Translations under genes and position numbers: made by a program
Notes under the pieces: generated by a model
The model's input: the letters and a program-made list of their open reading frames with translations, nothing else
The model's database searches: none
What the model was told of the DNA's origin: nothing
Shown here: positions 31,616 through 37,251 of the stretch, piece by piece
How the letters are laid out: each line of letters opens with the position of its first letter
How positions within the stretch are numbered: position 1 is the stretch's first letter
Source of the DNA: Candidatus Galloscillospira stercoripullorum
GTDB taxonomy: Bacteria > Bacillota > Clostridia > Oscillospirales > Oscillospiraceae
DNA length: 37,251 nucleotides
Reading direction: 5' to 3'
Assembly: GCA_018715695.1 (NCBI GenBank)
Contig: DVLB01000026.1
Span: forward strand, 1 to 37,251

Positions 31616-31675
31616 TTCTGCAAGACGCGGAATTTTTCCTGCAAAATCAAGGCAAATGCTAGAGTTCCTGCAAAA
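31616..31675 (-). repeat. TTGCAGGAA-like direct repeats before the murR promoter
   Basis: On the minus strand TTTTGCAGGAA occurs at 31675-31665 and 31646-31636, and a shorter CTTGCAGAA at 31624-31616. The first and last share CTGCAARACGCG as read on the plus strand. They lie upstream of and against the -35 element, so they may be regulator half-sites. The first lies within the end of rluB. Confidence 0.4.
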
Positions 31676-32366
31676 CGCGCACTTCCTCCGCGGTCAGGTA
31701 CCGCCACTTCCCCACCGGCAGCCGGCCCAGGGTCAGCTTCCCTTCCCGAATCCGCTGGAGCCGCACTACCGCAAGGCCGGCGGCTGCGCACATGCGGCGC
31801 ACCTGGCGGTTTTTCCCCTCGTGGATGGTAACGGAGAGGGTCCACTCCTCCCCCTGGCCGCTCTTCACCTCCACTTTTGCAGGGTGCAGGCGCTGACCAT
31901 CCAGCGTCATGGGGCTTCTCAGCACGGGCAGGGCCTTTTCTCCGTCGCCCCGAGTATAGACGATATACTCCTTTTCCACCTGGTGGCTGGGGTGGATGAG
32001 CTTGTGGGTGAGGGCGCCGTCATCGGTCATCAGCAGCAGCCCCTCCGAGTTCAGGTCCAGCCGCCCCACCGGCCACACCCGCACGCCGCAGTCCCGGACC
32101 AGGTCGGACACGGTCCGCCTTCCCTTTTCGTCTGAAAGGGTGGTCACATAGCCCACCGGCTTATGGAGCATCAGGTAGACATGCTCCTGAGGCAGCGTGA
32201 CGCGCTGCGCGTCCAACGTGATCTCGTCGCGCTGCGGGTCGGCCCTGTCGCCCAGCGAGGCCACCCGGCCGTTTACCCGCACCCTTCCCTGCGTTATGTA
32301 CTCCTCTGCCTTGCGGCGGGAGGCCGCCCCTGCTGCCGACAGGATCTTTTGCAGCCGCTCCTCCAT
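31659..32366 (-). CDS. rluB: Ribosomal large-subunit pseudouridine synthase B-type
   Basis: A 235-residue RsuA/RluB-family enzyme that makes pseudouridine in rRNA. The N-terminal S4 RNA-binding domain (about 1-60) begins MEERLQKILSAAGAASRRKAE; the catalytic motif is VGRLDLNSEGLLLMTDDG with the essential Asp. EGKNRQVRRMCAA near 186-198 is the C-terminal family motif. ATG at 32364-32366 has GAGGAGG 7 bases upstream. In Bacillus rluB follows scpA-scpB-ypuI-dacB-spmA-spmB; here it follows ytfJ and the carboxypeptidase directly, so spmA and spmB are absent. RsuA-type activity on 16S rRNA cannot be ruled out from sequence alone. Confidence 0.93.
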   Translation of the reverse strand: MEERLQKILSAAGAASRRKAEEYITQGRVRVNGRVASLGDRADPQRDEITLDAQRVTLPQEHVYLMLHKPVGYVTTLSDEKGRRTVSDLVRDCGVRVWPVGRLDLNSEGLLLMTDDGALTHKLIHPSHQVEKEYIVYTRGDGEKALPVLRSPMTLDGQRLHPAKVEVKSGQGEEWTLSVTIHEGKNRQVRRMCAAAGLAVVRLQRIREGKLTLGRLPVGKWRYLTAEEVRVLQEL

Positions 32367-32390
32367 GCATCCGCCTCCTCCACGTCATAG

Positions 32391-32420
32391 GCGGCGGAGC
32401 GATTTGGGCCGCTCCGCCGC
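32391..32420. repeat. GC-rich hairpin between dac and rluB
   Basis: GCGGCGGAGCG (32391-32401) pairs perfectly with CGCTCCGCCGC (32410-32420) around an 8-base loop. No T run follows on either strand, so it is not a classical terminator; an mRNA processing or stability element is possible. Confidence 0.6.
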
Positions 32421-32462
32421 AAGATCATCCAATATATGACGGCCCAGTCCCTTGAAAGGGGT

Positions 32463-33587
32463 CTATTTCGCCGCCTTGATATAGCGCTGAAAAAAGTTCC
32501 CGATACGCTCCAGCAGGCTCTCGTATTTGGAGAGGTCGGTGTGCACGTCCTGGCTGTAAACCAGATAGGACGTGCCGATCAGCGTCTCGTCCAGGTAAAA
32601 GCGGATCTCCCCCGCGATGGAGCCCTTTTTCACCGGCGCCTCCACCTCCCGCGCCAGGGTGAGGACCGCCCGCACCCGCTCGTCCTGGGAGAGGGGATAG
32701 TAAATGTCGTTATAAGTGCACACGCCCACCAAGCCCACCAGGCTTCCGCTCACCCGGACCGACCAGGCCTCTTTCCCTGCCCTGGCCAAAATCTGCCGGG
32801 GCCAGGTTGCAAAGCCGTAGTCAAACAGGGTGGTGTGGTCCCGCCAATCGTCGGGGGCGTTGAGGGTGACCGCGATCAGGCGCTGGCCGTTGCGCTGCGC
32901 GCAGGACACCAAGGTCCGCCCCGCCTCGTCAGTGTAGCCGGTTTTGAGCCCGATGCAGCCCTCATACTGCCAGAGAAGCTTGTTGTGGTTGGTGAGGGAG
33001 CGTCCGGCCACCGTGGCGCTCCCTGTGGCCACGATCTCCGCCAGCAAGGGCTGCTCCATCACCGCCCGGCCCAGCAGCGCCATATCCGCCGCGGTGGAGT
33101 AGTGCTCCGGGTCATCCAGGCCGTTGGGGTTTGCAAAATGGGTGTCCGCCATCCCCAGCTCCTGGGCCTTGTCGTTCATATAGGAGACGAAGGTCTCCAC
33201 GTCGCCGCCGCAGCAGCCCGCGATGGCCACCGCCGCGTCATTTCCCGAAGCAAGCAGCAGCCCATAGAGCAGCTCCCGCAGCGTCAGCTCCTCCCCCGCT
33301 TTCAGGTACATGGAGGAGCCCTCAATGCCGGTCCACTCCTGGCAGATGGTCAGCTTCTTGTCTGGGTCCAGGCCGCACTCCACCGCCACCAGAGCGGTCA
33401 TCAGCTTGGTGATGCTGGCGATGCTCCGCTGCTCGTGGGCGTTTTTTTCATAGAGCACCCGTCCTGAGTCGGCATCCACCAGGATGGCCGAGGAGGCGGA
33501 CACCTCCGGCGCTGAAGAAGCCGCTCCCGCGGGCAGGGTGCCCAGAGTCAGCAAAACCGCCAGCATAGCCACGGCAAGACGCTTCAA
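32463..33587 (-). CDS. D-alanyl-D-alanine carboxypeptidase (DacB/DacF type)
   Basis: A 374-residue penicillin-binding protein that trims the terminal D-Ala of peptidoglycan stem peptides. An N-terminal signal peptide (about 1-22, ends PAGAA) exports it. The three active-site motifs are intact: SITK (58-61), SGN (114-116) and KTG (215-217). The C-terminal part is a PBP5-like domain with a final amphipathic helix. Start is TTG at 33585-33587, with GGAGGTGAT 5-6 bases upstream. By position (scpAB region, rluB) it corresponds to Bacillus dacB; a sigma-F-like promoter in front is more like dacF. Either way a role in spore cortex crosslinking is likely. Confidence 0.93.
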   Translation of the reverse strand: MKRLAVAMLAVLLTLGTLPAGAASSAPEVSASSAILVDADSGRVLYEKNAHEQRSIASITKLMTALVAVECGLDPDKKLTICQEWTGIEGSSMYLKAGEELTLRELLYGLLLASGNDAAVAIAGCCGGDVETFVSYMNDKAQELGMADTHFANPNGLDDPEHYSTAADMALLGRAVMEQPLLAEIVATGSATVAGRSLTNHNKLLWQYEGCIGLKTGYTDEAGRTLVSCAQRNGQRLIAVTLNAPDDWRDHTTLFDYGFATWPRQILARAGKEAWSVRVSGSLVGLVGVCTYNDIYYPLSQDERVRAVLTLAREVEAPVKKGSIAGEIRFYLDETLIGTSYLVYSQDVHTDLSKYESLLERIGNFFQRYIKAAK

Positions 33588-33614
33588 ACCGCATCACCTC
33601 CACAGAGATGATGC

Positions 33615-33644
33615 TAGTATCGCCCTCAGAAGGTCTCTCTATCC
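33615..33644 (-). promoter_or_regulatory. Forespore sigma-F-like promoter of dac
   Basis: On the minus strand GGATA (33644-33640) is followed after 15 bases by GGCGATACTA (33624-33615). The latter matches the sigma-F -10 pattern GGNRAYAMTW at every position; the former matches GYWTA at four of five. The -35 part lies in the last codons of ytfJ. The dac start is about 28 bases downstream of the -10 element. Confidence 0.55.
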
Positions 33645-34045
33645 CTCTCCTCGGCTCTGTCCTGCTGCTTTTCAATGAAGCCGGTGACCTTATCGATGAC
33701 CTCGGGCACCATTTCCACCACTCTGTCCACGGTGCTCCCGGCCGGGGGCGCCACGGGCAGGAGGCGCACGCTGTCCGCCTTCACGATGAGAAAGGCCACG
33801 GGCATCACATTGATCCCCGCGCCGCTGCCGCCGCCGAAGGAGTTGTCCGCCTCGGGCTTCTGGTTCTTGGTGGTGAAGTCCGAGCCGCCGGAGGCAAAGC
33901 CGCAGCTCACCTTGGAGACGGGGATGATGGTGACCCCCTCCGCCTGGATGGGCGTGCCGATCACGGTGTTGGCATCCACCATCTCCCGGATCTTCTGCAT
34001 GGTGGTGGTCATGAGATCACTGATGGGGTGCTGCTTGTTTTCCAT
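33626..34045 (-). CDS. ytfJ: YtfJ/GerW-family spore protein
   Basis: A 139-residue YtfJ (GerW) family protein; in Bacillus GerW is a forespore-expressed protein needed for normal spore germination. Characteristic segments are NTVIGTPIQAEGVTIIPVSKV, GFASGGSDF, the Gly-rich SFGGGSGAGINVMPVAFLIV and a hydrophilic C-terminal helix. ATG at 34043-34045 is 3 bases after the DUF2953 stop; GAGGCGG is a moderate ribosome site. DUF2953-ytfJ adjacency is a recurrent clostridial arrangement. No signal peptide or membrane helix. Confidence 0.92.
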   Translation of the reverse strand: MENKQHPISDLMTTTMQKIREMVDANTVIGTPIQAEGVTIIPVSKVSCGFASGGSDFTTKNQKPEADNSFGGGSGAGINVMPVAFLIVKADSVRLLPVAPPAGSTVDRVVEMVPEVIDKVTGFIEKQQDRAEERDRETF

Positions 34046-34047
34046 GG

Positions 34048-34671
34048 TTAAACCGCCTCTTTCTTTGTATTGTCCGCGGGCGCCTGCTCACGTCGATACG
34101 CCCCGTAGATGGCTGAAAATCTCGCCAGAAGTTTGATGGCCAGCACCAGCGCCTGGCCTAGAGTGAGGGTGGCCTCCAGCCGGAGATAGACCGCCGGAGC
34201 GGCCCGCTGAAAGTCTGCCCTGGTACGGATGCAGTGGTCCTTGATATTGAAATTATGATCCAAGAGAGGCCAAATCATACCGATGGCGCTGTTGACATAT
34301 CCAAAGGAGAGGGCGGTCTGGGCCGCTTCCTCCCCGCCGGCGGTAAACTCCAGCCAGAGCATATCCACCCGGACCTTGCGCCGCAGCTCCCCCGCCGCCT
34401 GCGCCGCCAGGGGCAGCAGCTTCTTAAGCAGGGCCAGGCTCCCGCCCCGCTTGGACTGGGGCTTCTCCTTCTGCTCTTTTTTCTCTTTTTTCTTCTTTTT
34501 CCCGCTGTCCGCTTTCTCCTTTGGGGGAAAGGCCTGGAACCAAAGGGGCCCGGCCTTTATCCGGAGCGAAAAGCCGGACTCCTCATACTCCGCCCGTGCG
34601 CCGATCCGAAGCTGTCCCAGAAGGAACAGGACCGCCAGGACGGAGAGCACCACAATCACCGCAGTCATCAT
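34048..34671 (-). CDS. DUF2953 membrane-anchored protein
   Basis: A 207-residue DUF2953 protein of unknown function. One N-terminal hydrophobic helix (about 2-22) anchors it. A highly basic/acidic low-complexity stretch follows (about 50-75, rich in Lys and Glu), then the conserved C-terminal part (LWLEFTAGGEEAAQTALSFGYVNSAIG; FNIKDHCIRTRADF). DUF2953 proteins usually sit next to ytfJ, as here, which suggests a sporulation role. ATG at 34669-34671 shares ATGA with the scpB stop; a second ATG is next to it. Confidence 0.85.
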   Translation of the reverse strand: MMTAVIVVLSVLAVLFLLGQLRIGARAEYEESGFSLRIKAGPLWFQAFPPKEKADSGKKKKKEKKEQKEKPQSKRGGSLALLKKLLPLAAQAAGELRRKVRVDMLWLEFTAGGEEAAQTALSFGYVNSAIGMIWPLLDHNFNIKDHCIRTRADFQRAAPAVYLRLEATLTLGQALVLAIKLLARFSAIYGAYRREQAPADNTKKEAV

Positions 34672-35372
34672 GCGCCCTCCGCTTCCTTGCCTTCCTCCCC
34701 CGTCGCGCCGGACGCCGCCGCCTCGCGCTGCGCCAGCTCCACCGCCGCGGCCAGGATCTCCTCTTCCGAGGGGGGAGTCTCGCCGCCCTCGCTCTCCTGC
34801 TGGGCCTTGAGCCGCTCCACCGCCGCCTGCATCTCCATGGTGATCTGTCCGTCCTCGGGGGTGGAATTGGGCAGCTCGGGCAGCTCATCCAGGCCGGCAA
34901 TGCCAAACGAGCGCAGGAAGTTCTGGGTGGTGCGGTAGAGGATGGGCCGCCCCGGCACAGCCAGACGGCCGCACTCCTCGATCAGCTCCCGCTCCAGCAG
35001 CAGGCCCACGGTGTACGAGCTGTCCACCCCCCGAATCTGATCCACATAGGCCCGGGTGGCGGGCTGATAGTACGCGATGATGGCCAGCACTTCCAAAGCC
35101 GGCTGGGAAAGCCGGGCGGGCTTGCGGCTCTCAAACGCTTTGCGGATATAGCCCGCGAACTCCGGCGCCGAGCACATCTGGTAGCTGCTCTCCAGCCGCA
35201 CCAGGCGTATCCCCCGGCGGTCGTAGCGGTAGCGGTCGGCCAGACGCTGGCACACCGAATCCACCGTGTCCCGGTCCATGTCAAGGGCCATGCACAGCCG
35301 CTCTACCCCCACCGGGTCCCCTGCGGCGAACAAAATGCCCTCAATGGCCGCTTCCATTTCCTTCAGTTCCAT
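34668..35372 (-). CDS. scpB: Segregation and condensation protein B
   Basis: A 234-residue winged-helix protein, the kleisin partner in the SMC-ScpA-ScpB chromosome condensation complex. It begins MELKEMEAAIEGILFAAGDPV and has the core ARLSQPALEVLAIIAYYQPATRAYVDQIRGVDSSYTV and GRPILYRTTQNFLRSFGI. An acidic/alanine-rich C-terminal extension of about 50 residues (EEEILAAAVELAQREAA...) goes beyond the Bacillus protein. ATG at 35370-35372 follows AGGTGAGAGG. It is 32 bases after scpA. Confidence 0.95.
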   Translation of the reverse strand: MELKEMEAAIEGILFAAGDPVGVERLCMALDMDRDTVDSVCQRLADRYRYDRRGIRLVRLESSYQMCSAPEFAGYIRKAFESRKPARLSQPALEVLAIIAYYQPATRAYVDQIRGVDSSYTVGLLLERELIEECGRLAVPGRPILYRTTQNFLRSFGIAGLDELPELPNSTPEDGQITMEMQAAVERLKAQQESEGGETPPSEEEILAAAVELAQREAAASGATGEEGKEAEGA

Positions 35373-35404
35373 AAACCTCTCACCTCGCCTGGGTGCAGCT
35401 CGCT

Positions 35405-36220
35405 TCAGTATGTATCGGCGGAAAACTCTATGGCCTCATCGCCATCGCTCTCCATGCAGGTGACGGTGCAGTCCTCTTCGCTGCCCGCCAGCAGAATACG
35501 GCGGGCCTTGCACAGCTCCAGTACCGCCAGGAAGGTGGCCACCACCTCCGACCTGCTGCGGTTGCCCTTAAAGAGTGCCCGGAATCGGGTCACTCCAAAC
35601 GCGATGAGCCGCTGCACGATCTCTCCCGCCTTATCGGACACCGGGTAGGGCTCCCGGCCCACGATGCCCTCGAAGGCGGCCATGGGCGGAGGCAGCCGGT
35701 GGTCCACCCGCTCCAGCACCGACGCCATGGCCCGGCGCAGATCCTCCTTCTGGTGGACATACCGGTAGGTCCGCTTGATGGGCACCGCCTCGGGCACCTT
35801 TGTGATGTAGTCCCGGCCCACGGCGTACCGGTCAGAGAGCGTGGGGATCACGCTTTTGATCTTGGTGTAGTTCTCGTTGCGCTGGTGCGCCTCCAGCGAG
35901 GCGATGAGGAGCTCCATCTCCGAGAGCGCCTCCTCGTCGTTGATGGAGAGGAGCATGCGGGTCTTGATGAACACCAGGTGGGCGGCCATGGTCACAAATT
36001 CACTGGCCACTTCCAGATCCAGCTCCTTGCGCCGCTCCATCCACTGCATGTACTGGTCCAGGATCAGGGTGATCTGGATGTCCTTGATCTCCATCTTGTT
36101 CTTGCTGAGCAGACTGAGGATCAGGTCCAGGGGCCCGTTGAAATCCTCCATATCGTCCGTCTTGGCCTTGACGACCTTTTCCAGGTGGAAAATGGGGCTT
36201 TCCGCAGGCAATTCGCTCAC
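35405..36220 (-). CDS. scpA: Segregation and condensation protein A
   Basis: A 271-residue kleisin that bridges the SMC heads. The family N-terminal motif is DFNGPLDLILSLLSKNKMEIKDI (about 26-48), with AAHLVFIKTRMLL next; the C-terminal winged helix contains SRSEVVATFLAVLELCK. The GTG at 36218-36220 gives an extension of 23 residues before the usual start; a closer ATG at codon 24 (36151) is possible but has no better ribosome site. Oscillospiraceae ScpA proteins commonly have such an extension. It follows the M50 protease by 6 bases. Confidence 0.94.
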   Translation of the reverse strand: MSELPAESPIFHLEKVVKAKTDDMEDFNGPLDLILSLLSKNKMEIKDIQITLILDQYMQWMERRKELDLEVASEFVTMAAHLVFIKTRMLLSINDEEALSEMELLIASLEAHQRNENYTKIKSVIPTLSDRYAVGRDYITKVPEAVPIKRTYRYVHQKEDLRRAMASVLERVDHRLPPPMAAFEGIVGREPYPVSDKAGEIVQRLIAFGVTRFRALFKGNRSRSEVVATFLAVLELCKARRILLAGSEEDCTVTCMESDGDEAIEFSADTY

Positions 36221-36226
36221 CTCACA

Positions 36227-36940
36227 TCAAAAAAGGAACAGCAGCTCCAAAAAATTGCTTCCCAGCGCCAGCATCTCCATGGGCAGGCCGGTGGCGCTGC
36301 ACAAAAGGCTCAGCACGCCCTGGATGCAAAAAGACAGCGGCGTGGAAAAGACCCCGGTAAACATCAGCACCAGCACCAAAAGCATAATATACCGCTCATA
36401 GCGCATGACGGTATAGTACATCCGGTCGGGCAGCAGAGCGAAAAGGACCCGGGACCCATCCATGGGGGGAATGGGCAGCAGGTTAAAAAGGCCCAGGCCC
36501 ACGCTGAGCAGCGCCAGATTGCACAAAAAGCCAAATATGCACCAGCCCACCACATTCCGGACAGCCCCCATATGGTAGAGCCCGGAGCAGATCGCAACGG
36601 AGATCACCGCCGTAAAGAGGTTTGCCCCCGGACCGGCCAGCGCGGTGATGGCCATGTCCCGCTTGGGATGGCGGAAATACCGCATATCCACCGGCACCGG
36701 CTTGGCCCAGCCCACGCCGGCCACCAGCATGCATAAAAAGCCCATCAAGTCGATGTGCCGGATGGGGTTGAGAGAAAGCCTGCCCTGCGTCTTGGCCGTG
36801 GGGTCGCCCATGGCGTAGGCGGCCAGGCCGTGGGAGAGCTCATGGAAGGTGAGACACAGCACCACCACCACCATGGTGACCAGGAAGGAAAGCATCCCCA
36901 GCCAGTCCATGTGCGCGGCGAAATTTGAGAGTGCGCCCAA
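36227..36940 (-). CDS. Site-2 protease family membrane metalloprotease (M50)
   Basis: A 237-residue polytopic membrane protein of the YwhC/M50 group. The zinc motif HExxH is FHELSH (about 32-37, in a membrane helix) and the second ligand motif is LPIPPMDGS (around 157-165). About five membrane segments. I start at the TTG at 36938-36940, where AAGGAG is 7 bases upstream, rather than the upstream TTG at 36958, which contains the ribosome site. Substrates are unknown. It heads the scpA-scpB-DUF2953-ytfJ-dac-rluB operon and is preceded by a good promoter. Confidence 0.92.
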   Translation of the reverse strand: MGALSNFAAHMDWLGMLSFLVTMVVVVLCLTFHELSHGLAAYAMGDPTAKTQGRLSLNPIRHIDLMGFLCMLVAGVGWAKPVPVDMRYFRHPKRDMAITALAGPGANLFTAVISVAICSGLYHMGAVRNVVGWCIFGFLCNLALLSVGLGLFNLLPIPPMDGSRVLFALLPDRMYYTVMRYERYIMLLVLVLMFTGVFSTPLSFCIQGVLSLLCSATGLPMEMLALGSNFLELLFLF

Positions 36941-36970
36941 GTTGCTTCTCCTTTTCAACTTATTTGATTT

Positions 36971-36999
36971 AGTATATCAGATTTGCACCCGAAATACAA
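36971..36999 (-). promoter_or_regulatory. Sigma-A promoter of the M50-scpAB-ytfJ-dac-rluB operon
   Basis: On the minus strand TTGTAT (36999-36994) and TATACT (36976-36971) are exactly 17 bases apart, about 31 bases before the M50 protease start. The insertion sequence begins only about 30-40 bases upstream of its -35 element. Confidence 0.8.
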
Positions 37000-37073
37000 G
37001 GCGCAAGGCGGCCAAGTCCCCACCCCGCGTGTAGGTGTACAATACATGTTGGACAGTTGAATAAAAAAGGATG

Positions 37074-37142
37074 AAGGATAAGGCCTCATCGGTTAAAGTT
37101 GAAGTTGCGGACAACAACGTAACGAGAGGGGGCCATATCCTT
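37074..37142 (+). repeat. Inverted repeat in front of the transposase start
   Basis: AAGGATAAGGCC (37074-37085) and GGCCATATCCTT (37131-37142) pair at 11 of 12 positions with a 45-base interior. The 3' arm ends one base before the transposase ATG and touches its purine-rich ribosome site GAGAGGGGG. This resembles hairpins in other ISs that limit transposase translation from read-through transcripts. Confidence 0.55.
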
Positions 37143-37143
37143 C

Positions 37144-37251
37144 ATGAGCAAGAGTATAACACAGGACATGGCATATCGGCAATCCCTGATGAAATACGCA
37201 GAGAAATACGGCGTCAGCCGTGCCAGCCGGAAGTACAACAAGAGCCGGTCG
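37144..37251 (+). CDS. Transposase N-terminus (partial)
   Basis: 36 codons from ATG at 37144 to the right edge, open to the end. The peptide MSKSITQDMAYRQSLMKYAE and the following KYGVSRASRKYNKSRS form a helix-turn-helix start of the type seen in IS481/IS3-like DDE transposases of clostridia. The catalytic core is outside the window, so intactness cannot be judged. The ribosome site (GAGAGGGGG) is about 12 bases upstream and partly in a hairpin arm. It is the only rightward gene besides the Crp-like regulator. Confidence 0.75.
   Translation, partial: MSKSITQDMAYRQSLMKYAEKYGVSRASRKYNKSRS

Larger units (their letters stand above)
37030..37251 (+). mobile_element. Left end of an insertion sequence (IS481/IS3-like), partial
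   Basis: The DNA from about 37030 onward holds a TGT-starting, terminal-repeat-like sequence (TGTACAATACATGTTGGACA at 37036-37055), about 90 bases of leader and a plus-strand transposase start. The exact left boundary is not certain because the right terminal repeat is outside the window. It interrupts nothing visible; it lies between the M50 operon promoter and the window edge. Confidence 0.65.

Noticed and set aside
32391-32420. Terminator between dac and rluB
   Set aside because: The stem is strong but no T run follows on either strand; kept as a plain hairpin.
1-37251. CRISPR arrays, tRNA, rRNA, prophage or toxin-antitoxin genes
   Set aside because: No regularly spaced repeats, cloverleaf-like genes, or characteristic protein motifs were seen on either strand; only the IS at the right edge is mobile DNA.

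Overview
The window looks like a piece of a GC-rich, spore-forming, Gram-positive anaerobe of the class Clostridia, most likely an Oscillospiraceae relative (Flavonifractor/Lawsonibacter-like). The reasons are the sporulation genes (spoIVA, sipL, spoVM, a ytfJ/gerW homologue, a sporulation-type D,D-carboxypeptidase), an IspH fused to ribosomal protein S1, a CarD regulator in front of ispDF, and gene order shared with Firmicutes. The assignment is inference from gene content; no 16S or marker search was possible. Almost every gene is on the minus strand. Only a Crp/Fnr-type regulator near the left end and an IS transposase at the right edge are on the plus strand.

Layout, left to right. (1) 1-1605: leuD (cut by the edge) and leuC, divergent from a Crp-like regulator. 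(2) 2388-5852: a spore-coat foundation block, in transcription order a 58-codon membrane gene, a 23-codon spoVM that is easily missed, sipL and spoIVA. sipL and spoIVA each have a good sigma-E-type promoter, with a terminator between them. (3) 5930-18050: a housekeeping supercluster in the Bacillus order, yicC-remA-gmk-rpoZ, a terminator, then priA-def-fmt-rsmB-rlmN-prpC-prkC-rsgA, leading into the spoVM block. Many junctions are 4-base start/stop overlaps. (4) 18116-22331: an operon headed by cdaA (c-di-AMP synthase) and cdaR, then a DUF5685 protein, a J-domain protein with an unusual low-complexity linker, and a small membrane protein. Its leader (22332-22600) is structured and has two promoter candidates. 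(5) 22671-25861: carD-ispD-ispF-DUF3343-cysteine desulfurase family protein, with its own promoter and terminator. (6) 26102-31529: murR/rpiR-baiN-cmk-plsC-ispH/rpsA, one tightly overlapping operon between a promoter and a terminator. (7) 31659-36940: M50 protease-scpA-scpB-DUF2953-ytfJ-dac-rluB. (8) 37030-37251: the left end of an insertion sequence.

The genes serve four linked themes: translation, ribosome assembly and protein maturation (gmk, rpoZ, def, fmt, rsmB, rlmN, rsgA, rluB, S1); cell-envelope signalling (PrkC/PrpC, c-di-AMP); isoprenoid supply (ispD, ispF, ispH); and spore morphogenesis (SpoVM, SipL, SpoIVA, YtfJ, the carboxypeptidase). The most distinctive features are the spoVM-sipL-spoIVA cluster, a strong internal ribosome-binding site at the IspH/S1 junction, the structured cdaA leader, and Shine-Dalgarno sequences buried in hairpin arms. 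No tRNA, rRNA, CRISPR array or phage gene was seen.
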